Origin: an uncultured Erythrobacter sp.
GTDB taxonomy: Bacteria > Pseudomonadota > Alphaproteobacteria > Sphingomonadales > Sphingomonadaceae
Assembly (NCBI GenBank): GCA_947495695.1
Contig: CANLZP010000002.1
Span: forward strand, 124,001 to 188,000
Length of the DNA: 64,000 nt
Direction: 5' to 3'
Part shown: positions 36,094 to 46,567 of the stretch, piece after piece
Layout of the letters: each line of letters starts with the position of its first letter
How positions within the stretch are numbered: the stretch's first letter is position 1
Made by a program: the position numbers and the translations under genes
Notes under the pieces: generated by a model
Databases searched by the model: none
Told to the model about the DNA's origin: nothing
Seen by the model: the letters and a program-made list of their open reading frames with translations, nothing else

Positions 36094-39000
36094 ATGGTAG
36101 ATTTCGAAGGTGGTAAGCTCGGCGGATTTGATGTTGATAGCGGTTCCAATGAATCGTTCGACGCAGGCTCGAATGAGTTTCAGGAAGCACCTGTAAGTTA
36201 TTCTCCTGGAACACGTTTTCTCGTTCCGGACGCGAATGGCGTAGTGGTCTTGCCCGAAGGCGCCTCGCTGGAAGATGTAACCCTTCAAGGTGGTGATCTG
36301 GTGATCACGCTGGCGGATGGTTCAACCTTCGTATTTCCCGACTCGGTTTATGTGCTTCCCGATGGCACGATCTTCGTCCCACAGATCGTTGCCGAAGGTG
36401 TCGCGCTTGACCCTACCGATGTCATCGAATTCCTTAATCCTGAAGGCCCAGGCTTGCCGCAATTGCCGACTCGCAGCTCGGGCGGTAATTTCGAAGAAGA
36501 CCCCGGAAGCATCCAGGATGCCTTCGATCTGGGCGATCTTTTGCCATTCACAGAGCTCAGCCGCATCGTTGAGGAAGAGGAAGAAGTTCTTCCCTTTGAA
36601 AATGACGAGCCTGAAGTTGTCATCGAAACTCCGGACAATCCGATTGGTGTCGAAAATGCCATTGCAACCGTGGCAGAAGCTGGACTGCCCGAGCGTGGCG
36701 GCGAAGTAACCGAGCCCGAAGGCACGGCATCCGAAACCGATTCTGAAACAACAACCGGGACGATCCGCATTTCTTCTCCTGATGGCATTGCTGCTGTCTT
36801 GATTAATAGCGAAGAGGTCACTTCAGTTGGCCAAGGCTTTGTATCGCCCTTCGGTACATTGACGATTACCAGCATTGACCTGGATAATGGTGTAATCGGC
36901 GTTAGCTACACGCTGGACGACAATCTGTTAGGCGAAACAGTTGATGGTTTCTTCAGTGTCACTGTGATTGACTCTGATGGAGATCAAGCCACTGCCTCAC
37001 TCAGCATCATCGTGGTTGATGACGCACCTATCGCGATCAACGACAGCAACACAGTCCCCGGCGGATCGCACGATCCGATCATGGGCAATGTCGTCGATAA
37101 TGACGAATCTGGCGCTGATGACTTTCCAGTCGACGGCGCGGTCACTGGCTTCAGCAATGCAAGCGGCTCTGCCGATCCGGGCGATACTTTGCAGGGCGAG
37201 TTCGGCACGCTCATGCTCAACGCTGACGGTTCGTACACTTACATCCGCGATTTCAACACTCCAGGCGGCGTTGAAGAAAGCTTTGATTATGACATCGTAG
37301 ATCAGGACGGAAGCACTTCGAGTGCGACCTTGCTGATCGTTATTGATGATGCTCCTACACAGATCACATTCGTCCCTCAGGTCGGTGAAGGCACCGAAGT
37401 TGACGAAGCTGGACTTCCTCCGCGCGGCGATGAACCAGTAGGTTCAGGCGAGGGTGCGGATAACGATCCAAACAACAACAGCGATCCAAGTGAGAACACT
37501 GGCGCTACAATTACGTTTGAATCTCCCGACGGTGTTGGCGCGATCACGATCGACGGCACGCCGATTGACATTGAGAATCTGCCGCAAACGATCATCATCG
37601 ATGGCGGAACGCTGGTCATCACAGATGTAACCTACGATCCGGCGACCGGCGACGGTACGATCACGTATGATTTTACGCTTGATGACAACACCGCTGGCGA
37701 TGACACAACAATTGAGTTCGAGATCGCAGTTACCGATCTTGACGGCGACACGGCAGAAGACACGGTCGTTATCCATGTGGTGGACGATGTTCCGGAAGCG
37801 GTTGATGACAACGCAGCTCAAACAGCTGAGAACGCTCCGATCACGGTTGATGTCTTTGCCAATGACATTGAAGGCGCTGATGGCGTTGAACTGACCGCGA
37901 TTGCTGCTGTTGACGGCACGCTGAGCGGTGCTGGCAACCTTGTCTACAATGATGATGGCACATTCACATACACACCAGCTGGCGGCGAAGAGGGCACAGT
38001 AACCTTCGATTACACGATCACCGATGGTGACGGCGATGTATCGACAGCAACGGTTACGATTGATCTGCTGCCCGATTCCACACCTGAGATTTCCGTCGAA
38101 GGTCTTGATACAGTTGACGAAGCTGGCCTGGCCGCACGCGATGGTGAACCAGCTGGTTCTGATGAAGCAGCCAACAGCGAGTTTGCGACCGGTTCTATTC
38201 CAATCGACACTGGCAATGACACTGTTGCTTCGCTGGTTATCAATGGCGTTAACGTGACCGCTGGCGGCACGGTTCCAACGGACAAGGGTGTTCTGACGAT
38301 CACGCTGACCGATGGCGAATATAGCTACAGCTATGAATTGACCGACAACACGCTGAGCGACCCTGATACGGATGCGTTTGAGCTGGTTGTAACGGACAGC
38401 GACGGCGACACGGCCTCGACCGATCTGGTCATCAACATTCTGGACGATGTTCCAACCGCAGTTGATGATACGGACAGCCTGGACGAAGGCGGCCCGATTA
38501 CAACTTCGGGCAATGTGATCACCGATGCTGAAGCCAATGGCGACAATGGCGCTGACACTGTCGGCGCTGATGGCGCGGTTGTTCAGAACGCTGGCAACAT
38601 TGCAGGCACCTATGGTGACCTGGTTCTGAATGCTGATGGTTCTTATACTTACACGCTGACAGACTTTGGCATCTCGCAGCTTGAGACGCTGAGCGATGGT
38701 GAGTTCTTCACCGAGGTGTTTGATTACACGCTGGTTGATGGTGACGGAGATACCGCGCCAGCCAAGCTGACGATCACGCTGAACGGCGAAGACGACATTG
38801 TTACTGTGAACGGTCTTGATGGCCAAGCACCTGAAGTATCTCTGGATGAAGATGATCTGGACAACGCCAATGATGATCAAGGTTCGGACCGGTCCGATCC
38901 ATTGTTCCAGAACGGCAGCTTTGGCGTGACCTCACCCGATGGTCTGGACGATGTTCAGGTCAATGGTGTTGATGTGGTTGTTGATGGTGTGTTCACCGCG

Positions 39001-42000
39001 ACCGAAGTTGCCAATGACGGGGTTTACTCTGTCACGGTGACAGGCTGGACGCCAACCTTCGCTGCTGATGGCACGACCGTGATCAGCGCGACGTTCGATT
39101 ACACCGCGACGCTGCTCGACAACACGCTTGAGCACACCGGCCTGAACGATGCTGCTCTGGTAGAGATGCTGACCGTAACCGCTGACGATGTTGACGGTTC
39201 TAACGACAGCGCTGTTCTCGACGTAGAGATCGTCGATGACACGCCAACCGCAGTTGATGATACGGACAGCCTGGACGAAGGCGGCCCGATTACAACTTCG
39301 GGCAATGTGATCACCGATGCTGAAGCCAATGGCGACAATGGCGCTGACACTGTCGGCGCTGATGGCGCGGTTGTTCAGAACGCTGGCAACATTGCAGGCA
39401 CCTATGGTGACCTGGTTCTGAATGCTGATGGTTCTTATACTTACACGCTGACAGACTTTGGCATCTCGCAGCTTGAGACGCTGAGCGATGGTGAGTTCTT
39501 CACCGAGGTGTTTGATTACACGCTGGTTGATGGTGACGGAGATACCGCGCCAGCCAAGCTGACGATCACGCTGAACGGCGAAGACGACATTGTTACTGTG
39601 AACGGTCTTGATGGCCAAGCACCTGAAGTATCTCTGGATGAAGATGATCTGGACAACGCCAATGATGATCAAGGTTCGGACCGGTCCGATCCATTGTTCC
39701 AGAACGGCAGCTTTGGCGTGACCTCACCCGATGGTCTGGACGATGTTCAGGTCAATGGTGTTGATGTGGTTGTTGATGGTGTGTTCACCGCGACCGAAGT
39801 TGCCAATGACGGGGTTTACTCTGTCACGGTGACAGGCTGGACGCCAACCTTCGCTGCTGATGGCACGACCGTGATCAGCGCGACGTTCGATTACACCGCG
39901 ACGCTGCTCGACAACACGCTTGAGCACACCGGCCTGAACGATGCTGCTCTGGTAGAGATGCTGACCGTAACCGCTGACGATGTTGACGGTTCTAACGACA
40001 GCGCTGTTCTCGACGTAGAGATCGTCGATGACACGCCAACCGCAGTTGATGATGCGGACAGCGTTGTTGAAGGCCAAACAGCTGACGGCAATGTGATTAC
40101 CGGCGTAGGCGGCACAGATGCCAATGACACCGATGGCGTGGCCGATATCTCGGGTGCTGATGGTTATTCTGCAGCTGGCCCGGTTGTCAGCGTGCGTACC
40201 GAAGATGGTGTGAGCGTTGATGCGATCCCTGATGGCGCCGGCAATTATGTTGTCACAAGTGCCTTGGGTACGCTGACGATCAATCAGGACGGCAGCTACA
40301 CCTATGCTTCTGCCGCCAACTCGACCAATGCCGATACAACCGACACCTTCATTTATACCATCCGCGATGGCGATGGTGACGAGAGCGAGGCCGAACTGGT
40401 CATCGATATCGAGAATGTTGCCGGTCAGGTGTCTGATAATGATGCGCTGGTGTTTGAAGCAGGTCTGGACGGAATTGGCAGCGATGCCGGTTCTGACAGC
40501 GAAACCTTCACCACCGGTCAGATCTCAGTCACCAATGCTACCGGGCCATTTGTTTACGTTCTGAATGACCCGGCGATCGGTAATTATGGTACGCTGACAC
40601 TGAATGCTGATGGCAGTTATAGCTACACGCTGACCGCTCCAGTAGACGGCGACAGCATCACGCCTGACCAAGGCGGCGACAACGGCAACAACCAGGTCTC
40701 TGACCAGGAAAGCTTCAGCTACAGTGTGTTCGATCAGGCCAACAATCTGATCGGTTCGGGCACAATTGTTGTCACCATTGAAGATGATGTTCCTTCGGTT
40801 GAGCTGGAATTGAGCTCCGATTCGGTTGACATGTTGATCACTCAGGATGCGGACACCGATCCGGGCCCTGACACAGCAATGTCTGACATCAGCGATGCGT
40901 TCACTGTCACCACTGAAACCTACGGTGCCGACCAGCCTGGTACGCTTGAAATTACCTATGAAATGACCTTGCTTGCGGCCGTCGATGGCGTAGCCAATGC
41001 AACCGGTCTGTTCAGCGGTGCTGACGAGATATTTGTTTACAAGATTGGTGAAACGGTTGTCGGTTCGACGTCGCTCGTTGCTCCAACAGACGCTACTGAC
41101 CCATCAGTTGTGTTCACGATTGAAGTGGCCTCTGATACCGGCGTTGTAACGCTGACGCAGATCTCCGAGATCACGCATCCAGACAACAATGACACGTCAG
41201 CTCCTTATGATGATCAGCTTGCAGAGCTGGCATCAGGTCTGGTGGGTGTCACGGCGACTGCCACCATCACCGATGCAGATGGCGATGTGGACAGTGATCC
41301 TGAAACCTATGACCTGGCCAATTTGGTTCGGTTTGCTGATGATGGACCTTCCATTGAAGCCAAGGCGGATGATGGCGCCGCTCCTGTTCTGACCACAATG
41401 GACGAGCTCACCGAAGGGCTCGCATTCGACACAGATGTTTCGACTGCGAACTTCAGCGGCGCGTTTACGGTTGTCAGCTCCGATGCCGGCGCTGATGAGC
41501 CTGGCACGGTTGATTGGGACTTTGATCTGCGGATCGACGATGCCAATTCTGGCCTGTCCAGCGATGGCGATGCCATCACGCTCTATTCGATCGGCGGCGT
41601 AGTCGTCGGTTCGACAGCAGCGGTTATTGGCGATGTTGAGGTGGCAAACATAGTCTTCTCGATCGCGGTTGATGGCGACGGTGTCGTCACTCTCACGCAA
41701 TTTGCCGAAATTGATCACGCTGATAACAATGACACGTCAGCTCCATACAATGATCAATTCGCAACGCTGGCAGATGGTAAGGTTAGTCTTCTTGGTGAAG
41801 CAACCATTACCGATGCCGATCAGGATGAAGCATCTGACCCGGTTGAACTCGACCTTGGCGGTAACATTCGCTTTGCCGATGATGGTCCTTCGCTGAGCGA
41901 AGTTACCGCGGGTGCAGCGGTATCGGTTGATGAAACCGATGCGGCGACGCCTGAAACATTCTTGATCAGCGCTACCAGCCTCGCATCAGTGATTAACTTC

Positions 42001-45000
42001 ACCAGCGATTTTGGTGCCGATGGTGAGAAAGACACCGAATATACAATCTCTGTGCTTGACGCATTGGGTGATCCGGTTGCTTCGACCGATAGCGGCCTGC
42101 AAACAGCCGATGGCGATCTTCCCATCACCCTGGAGCAGACCAGCGATACGGTTATCACAGGTACGTTTAATGGCGGTGCCGACGAAGCCTTCGTCATCAC
42201 GATCAATCCTGATGGCACAGTCACTCTGGAGCAGAAAGTTGCTCTTGAGCACTTGGTAGACGGCGATGATGTGGTTGTGGATCACAACGACATTCTGAAC
42301 CTGGCTGGCAAGATTGGCGCGACCGTCACGATCACTGATGGTGATGATGACGAAGCGTCTGAATCGGTTGAAATCGGTAGCAATCTGCGCTTCTTCGATG
42401 ATGGACCTTCGGTTGATCTGGCCAATGGTTTCGCCGACGAACTTTCGGTTAGCGACACCGATTTGGGCAGCGACAGCGAAGACTTCTCTGACGCGTTCGA
42501 ATTCGATGGCGGAAATGACGGCTCGGCTGGCACAAGCTACGCTCTGCTGGTCACCGATGGCGCACCCTCGGGTCTGTATGACAATGCCACTGACGAACAG
42601 GTATTCCTGTTCCTCGAAGGCGGCGAAGTTGTTGGCCGTCACGGTACGGACGCAATCGATGCTCAAAACAATGGCGCCGAAGTGTTCAGCGTCAGCGTGG
42701 ATGCCAATGGCGAGGTTACACTCGACCTTTCCCGTGCAATCGATCACACGCTGAGCGGCGGTGACGGAACGACCACCACTTTGGCTTCAGCCGATCTGAT
42801 CAAGCTGGAAGGCACGATCACCGACAAGGATGGCGATACCGCTTCTGAAGAGTTGGGCATCGGACAGAGCCTGAACTTTGCAGATGACACACCAACTGCC
42901 GAGACTACCCTCACCGCGTTCCTCGACGATGATACGCAAGGCGGCAACGCTAACGGTCCGGACGATCAGAACCCTGATACGTCCAACACCACCGGGTCGC
43001 TGGTCGATGATGTCGAAGGTTTCGGCAATGACGGCGGCACGGTTGCGTTCTCGCTCGCAGGCGCTCCTGCTGGTTTCCAATATATCAGCGATGGCAGCGA
43101 TGGCGTGCTGATCCAGCAGGACCAGGGCAGCGGCTTTGTAACGGTTGTTACGGTCACTTTGGATGCCAATACTGGCGCCTACACTGTCACTCAGAATGCC
43201 AACATTTTGCATGCTGATGACAACAATAATGACGAAAACGAGCAGGACTTCACGCTGAATGCGACCCTCACCGATGGCGATGGCGATACAGCTCCGGCCG
43301 TGCTCAACATCACTGTTGATGATGACACTCCGATAGCCAACAATGGTGCTGCAATCACTGGATTGGTCGACGAAGACGGTCTTCCTGGCGGTATCGACAA
43401 TGATGCCGATTTGAACGACGTTCCCGGTGCCAATCTGACAGATGGTGGCGTGGTTAGCAGCCTGTTCACGGCTGGTGCCGATGCTCCGCTGACATACGGT
43501 CTGGATGACAGCACGACCGCAGCACTTGATGCGCTTGGCCTGACATCGGATGGTGTCACAGTCACCTATACCATCACGCCAACCTCGGTTGTTGCAGTTG
43601 CCGGTGCGGATCCGATCTTCACCTTCACTTTGGACAGCGACGGGGTTTGGGGCTTCACGCTTCAAGGCGCGCTCGATCACGAAGTCGCGGCTGATGGTGA
43701 GAACGTCAACGATATCGACATTGATTTCGGCAGCCTGATCCAGGCAACTGATGCCGATGGCGATACGGTCGATGCAACTGGTACGCTGATCGTTACAGTT
43801 GACGATGACACACCACTGGCTGTTGCAGACACGGACACTGCCGATGAAGGCGGAACGGCCACAGGCAATGTTCTGACCAATGATCTGGGCGGTGCAGATG
43901 GACTGGAAAGCCCGGCAATCATCGGCATCACAAGTGTCAATGAAGTGACCAGCGACGATACTCCAACTGCTGGCGAATTCGTCTTGGCGGGTGAGTTCGG
44001 TACGCTGACATTGAACGAGACAACGGGAGCTTACAGCTACGATGTTCCGGCCGATACGATCACCGTGGGCGGCGACGATGTGTTCACCTACACAATCGTC
44101 GACAATGATGGCGACGAAGTCACCACAACACTGACCTTCACTGTTTCCCCTGTTAACCTCATGGGCAACGCACCAAATGTTACGGTCTATGAAGAGGCGC
44201 TGGATACAACAATTGATCCAGGTGATGTGGCAGCTGGTTCCGTTACTGGCTCTGCGCCGAGCGAAACAACCGAAACCGACACGGGCACCGTTGTTGTGGC
44301 CGGTGCGACCGAGTTTGGCATTCAGGGCGGATCTTCGGCTGGTGGCTTTACCACATTGGCAGGTACGTTCGGCACGATTGTCATCAACGAGACAACGGGT
44401 GACTTTACCTACACCCTGACGGCTCCGGTTACGACGACGCCGAATGCCAATGACGGTGTTACAACAGAGTTTGGTGAGACTTTCACCTACACTGCACAAG
44501 ACGCAAACGGTAACAGCACAACAGGCACGATCACGGTCAATGTGGTCGATGATATTCCATTGGCTGTTGTGGCCGACGATATGACGGCAACCAATGTGGC
44601 TGGCGTGTACATGGATGATTTGAATGGAGGGGCCGATGTTGATGCCAATTATGGTGCCGACGGTGGTCGGGTCATCTTCACCCAGGAATCGATCGATACA
44701 CTGGTTGCACAAAGCTTGACCTCCGGCCTTGCCGGTTTGGACTATTCGATTTCGCCTGATGGTACTGTTCTGACCGCGGTCAAGACGGGTACGATGGACA
44801 CAGTGTTCACAATTACGCTGGATCCCGACTCAGCTGACGACATGTATGTCTTGGATCTTGTTCAACCGCTTGATGCACTCATAGACATTAGTTTCTCGGA
44901 TGGCGGCTATGACTTCCTTGGCGGTAATGGTGCATGGGCTGGCTTTAACCAGCCTGCCAATCCTGACAGTCTGGACCTGATCCTCACACCAGCAGTGGGC

Positions 45001-46536
45001 GGGGCCGATGACAGCACAGTTAACACTTCCGATATTGCCGGCGGTGTAGGCTCAGGCAACTCACTGGGTTCGGATGGCGGTGTAGCCGAAACGTTGCGGA
45101 TCGATTTTGTCAACGACCTGTCTGGCGATCCTGGAGGCTCAGGTGGATATAGTGTGCCTGGGAATCAGGATCATAACTTCACCAGCAACGCGCCAACCAA
45201 TGGTGCCAGTGCATTGTTCACATCGTCTTCGGGGACCGAACTCAAGATCGAGGCGTTTGACGATACAGACAATGACAACGATGTTGGCGATGGTGCCCAT
45301 GACGATATTACCGGCATTGTCATCAGCAATAACGGTGCGGTTTCCGCTCTGCTAACCGGTAACGGAACCGTAAACGTTGGAGGTGACTCCTATACTGTGA
45401 CTTTCAACGTTGACGGTACGGTCAATGTCACCGGTGTAAACGGTTCATCGGGTGCCCAGGCAACCGGCACACGCATCGCGGTCTTTACCGATCAGCAGGG
45501 ATTGGACGGGGGTGAAATCATCAACGGTTATACCACCCTCGAATTCACCTATGTATCTGGCGACACAATCAAAGTCGGCGATTTTGGTGCGACGGTCCAA
45601 TCAGAGGATCCGGTAACGTTCAACGTGCCGATCTCAGTGATCGACAACGATGGTGACATTGTTGCGTCGGATGATTTGGACATCACTTTGAATCCGGTCG
45701 TCACTCCGGTTGTGCTTGATCTTGACGGTGGGGGAAATGCTTTCTCAAGCCTCTCTGCCGGCATTGCGTATGATTATAGTGGAGATGGAGTTAAGACCCA
45801 GACTGCCTGGGTGGCCGCGGGTAGCGCAATCCTCGCCTATGATATGAATGGCGATGGGATTGTTACCAATGCTTCCGAATTTGTCTTTGGTGGTGACGGA
45901 CAAACCGACCTTCAGGCTTTGGCCGCCAATTACGACACCAACAATGATGGGGTGCTTGATGCAAGCGACTCAACTTATGGTAAATTTGGAGTTTGGATGG
46001 ACGCCAATCTCGACGGCATCTCAGATGATGGTGAATTTGTAACCTTAACAGATGCAGGTATCACCTCGATTGAGTTGGTTTCCGATGGCATCGCTTACAA
46101 TGTGGGTGACGGGGACGTCACCGTGTTTGGCAGCGCCAGTTTCACCAAGGATGATGGCAGCACCGGCGAAGTCGCCGACGCGTCCTTCGCTGTTGGCACC
46201 GAAGTTGGTGCCGACATGGAAGCTCTGCTCAGCCTGGCCGATGAAGGCGAGCAAGCCATCGATTTGGCCGATGCGAGCGGGTTGCGCGGCAATCAAGAAA
46301 TTCCGGAAGAGCTCGCAGCTCTCGAGGAGATCGTCGATGACATCATGGCCGAAGGGCAGATTGATGCAATGATTGAGCATTTTGCAGGCAAAGCTGCTGG
46401 CTTTACTGGTGAAATGAGCTATCTTGCTGATAACGCTTTGGTACAGAGCATTGACGGGGGCGCATTCACATTTGGTGCAAGCTCCGTAGCTGACATGACG
46501 GAAGACGCAGCAGCTATGGCAGCAGTGCATGCTTAA
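36094..46536 (+). CDS. Giant repeat adhesin exported by the adjacent type I system
   Basis: A 3480-residue, highly acidic protein (predicted). The N-terminus (to about residue 160) has a BapA-prefix-like segment (LQGGDLVITLADGSTFVFPD). The body is a long series of Ig-like T1SS-143/VCBS-type repeats, many opened by EAGLPxR-type or VDDxPTAVDD-type junctions and containing SYTYTLT strands. Two identical 264-residue units cover residues 787-1050 and 1051-1314. Near residue 3208 a calcium-binding region carries DxDGGGN, DMNGDGIVTN, DTNNDGVLDASD and DANLDGISDDGE. I see no GGxGxDxLx RTX nonapeptides. The last 100 residues are helical and presumably hold the secretion signal. ATG at 36094 follows GGACGG; an upstream TTG is less likely. 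Confidence 0.9.
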   Translation: MVDFEGGKLGGFDVDSGSNESFDAGSNEFQEAPVSYSPGTRFLVPDANGVVVLPEGASLEDVTLQGGDLVITLADGSTFVFPDSVYVLPDGTIFVPQIVAEGVALDPTDVIEFLNPEGPGLPQLPTRSSGGNFEEDPGSIQDAFDLGDLLPFTELSRIVEEEEEVLPFENDEPEVVIETPDNPIGVENAIATVAEAGLPERGGEVTEPEGTASETDSETTTGTIRISSPDGIAAVLINSEEVTSVGQGFVSPFGTLTITSIDLDNGVIGVSYTLDDNLLGETVDGFFSVTVIDSDGDQATASLSIIVVDDAPIAINDSNTVPGGSHDPIMGNVVDNDESGADDFPVDGAVTGFSNASGSADPGDTLQGEFGTLMLNADGSYTYIRDFNTPGGVEESFDYDIVDQDGSTSSATLLIVIDDAPTQITFVPQVGEGTEVDEAGLPPRGDEPVGSGEGADNDPNNNSDPSENTGATITFESPDGVGAITIDGTPIDIENLPQTIIIDGGTLVITDVTYDPATGDGTITYDFTLDDNTAGDDTTIEFEIAVTDLDGDTAEDTVVIHVVDDVPEAVDDNAAQTAENAPITVDVFANDIEGADGVELTAIAAVDGTLSGAGNLVYNDDGTFTYTPAGGEEGTVTFDYTITDGDGDVSTATVTIDLLPDSTPEISVEGLDTVDEAGLAARDGEPAGSDEAANSEFATGSIPIDTGNDTVASLVINGVNVTAGGTVPTDKGVLTITLTDGEYSYSYELTDNTLSDPDTDAFELVVTDSDGDTASTDLVINILDDVPTAVDDTDSLDEGGPITTSGNVITDAEANGDNGADTVGADGAVVQNAGNIAGTYGDLVLNADGSYTYTLTDFGISQLETLSDGEFFTEVFDYTLVDGDGDTAPAKLTITLNGEDDIVTVNGLDGQAPEVSLDEDDLDNANDDQGSDRSDPLFQNGSFGVTSPDGLDDVQVNGVDVVVDGVFTATEVANDGVYSVTVTGWTPTFAADGTTVISATFDYTATLLDNTLEHTGLNDAALVEMLTVTADDVDGSNDSAVLDVEIVDDTPTAVDDTDSLDEGGPITTSGNVITDAEANGDNGADTVGADGAVVQNAGNIAGTYGDLVLNADGSYTYTLTDFGISQLETLSDGEFFTEVFDYTLVDGDGDTAPAKLTITLNGEDDIVTVNGLDGQAPEVSLDEDDLDNANDDQGSDRSDPLFQNGSFGVTSPDGLDDVQVNGVDVVVDGVFTATEVANDGVYSVTVTGWTPTFAADGTTVISATFDYTATLLDNTLEHTGLNDAALVEMLTVTADDVDGSNDSAVLDVEIVDDTPTAVDDADSVVEGQTADGNVITGVGGTDANDTDGVADISGADGYSAAGPVVSVRTEDGVSVDAIPDGAGNYVVTSALGTLTINQDGSYTYASAANSTNADTTDTFIYTIRDGDGDESEAELVIDIENVAGQVSDNDALVFEAGLDGIGSDAGSDSETFTTGQISVTNATGPFVYVLNDPAIGNYGTLTLNADGSYSYTLTAPVDGDSITPDQGGDNGNNQVSDQESFSYSVFDQANNLIGSGTIVVTIEDDVPSVELELSSDSVDMLITQDADTDPGPDTAMSDISDAFTVTTETYGADQPGTLEITYEMTLLAAVDGVANATGLFSGADEIFVYKIGETVVGSTSLVAPTDATDPSVVFTIEVASDTGVVTLTQISEITHPDNNDTSAPYDDQLAELASGLVGVTATATITDADGDVDSDPETYDLANLVRFADDGPSIEAKADDGAAPVLTTMDELTEGLAFDTDVSTANFSGAFTVVSSDAGADEPGTVDWDFDLRIDDANSGLSSDGDAITLYSIGGVVVGSTAAVIGDVEVANIVFSIAVDGDGVVTLTQFAEIDHADNNDTSAPYNDQFATLADGKVSLLGEATITDADQDEASDPVELDLGGNIRFADDGPSLSEVTAGAAVSVDETDAATPETFLISATSLASVINFTSDFGADGEKDTEYTISVLDALGDPVASTDSGLQTADGDLPITLEQTSDTVITGTFNGGADEAFVITINPDGTVTLEQKVALEHLVDGDDVVVDHNDILNLAGKIGATVTITDGDDDEASESVEIGSNLRFFDDGPSVDLANGFADELSVSDTDLGSDSEDFSDAFEFDGGNDGSAGTSYALLVTDGAPSGLYDNATDEQVFLFLEGGEVVGRHGTDAIDAQNNGAEVFSVSVDANGEVTLDLSRAIDHTLSGGDGTTTTLASADLIKLEGTITDKDGDTASEELGIGQSLNFADDTPTAETTLTAFLDDDTQGGNANGPDDQNPDTSNTTGSLVDDVEGFGNDGGTVAFSLAGAPAGFQYISDGSDGVLIQQDQGSGFVTVVTVTLDANTGAYTVTQNANILHADDNNNDENEQDFTLNATLTDGDGDTAPAVLNITVDDDTPIANNGAAITGLVDEDGLPGGIDNDADLNDVPGANLTDGGVVSSLFTAGADAPLTYGLDDSTTAALDALGLTSDGVTVTYTITPTSVVAVAGADPIFTFTLDSDGVWGFTLQGALDHEVAADGENVNDIDIDFGSLIQATDADGDTVDATGTLIVTVDDDTPLAVADTDTADEGGTATGNVLTNDLGGADGLESPAIIGITSVNEVTSDDTPTAGEFVLAGEFGTLTLNETTGAYSYDVPADTITVGGDDVFTYTIVDNDGDEVTTTLTFTVSPVNLMGNAPNVTVYEEALDTTIDPGDVAAGSVTGSAPSETTETDTGTVVVAGATEFGIQGGSSAGGFTTLAGTFGTIVINETTGDFTYTLTAPVTTTPNANDGVTTEFGETFTYTAQDANGNSTTGTITVNVVDDIPLAVVADDMTATNVAGVYMDDLNGGADVDANYGADGGRVIFTQESIDTLVAQSLTSGLAGLDYSISPDGTVLTAVKTGTMDTVFTITLDPDSADDMYVLDLVQPLDALIDISFSDGGYDFLGGNGAWAGFNQPANPDSLDLILTPAVGGADDSTVNTSDIAGGVGSGNSLGSDGGVAETLRIDFVNDLSGDPGGSGGYSVPGNQDHNFTSNAPTNGASALFTSSSGTELKIEAFDDTDNDNDVGDGAHDDITGIVISNNGAVSALLTGNGTVNVGGDSYTVTFNVDGTVNVTGVNGSSGAQATGTRIAVFTDQQGLDGGEIINGYTTLEFTYVSGDTIKVGDFGATVQSEDPVTFNVPISVIDNDGDIVASDDLDITLNPVVTPVVLDLDGGGNAFSSLSAGIAYDYSGDGVKTQTAWVAAGSAILAYDMNGDGIVTNASEFVFGGDGQTDLQALAANYDTNNDGVLDASDSTYGKFGVWMDANLDGISDDGEFVTLTDAGITSIELVSDGIAYNVGDGDVTVFGSASFTKDDGSTGEVADASFAVGTEVGADMEALLSLADEGEQAIDLADASGLRGNQEIPEELAALEEIVDDIMAEGQIDAMIEHFAGKAAGFTGEMSYLADNALVQSIDGGAFTFGASSVADMTEDAAAMAAVHA
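38452..40035 (+). repeat. Exact 792-bp tandem duplication inside adhesin gene
   Basis: Units 38452-39243 and 39244-40035 read the same throughout by eye in the DNA and are identical in protein (264 residues each). A third unit starts at 40036 and diverges after about 20 nt. Lack of silent differences implies very recent duplication or gene conversion. Confidence 0.9.
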
Positions 46537-46567
46537 GATTATAGGATCCTTGACCAGGGGGAAGAAT

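Noticed and set aside
37444..38880. Long minus-strand ORF (478 codons) inside the adhesin, and similar ones at 38932-39672 and 42787-44712
   Set aside because: They are opposite-strand shadows produced by the codon bias of the Asp/Gly/Thr-rich repeats; no start signals and no recognisable protein.
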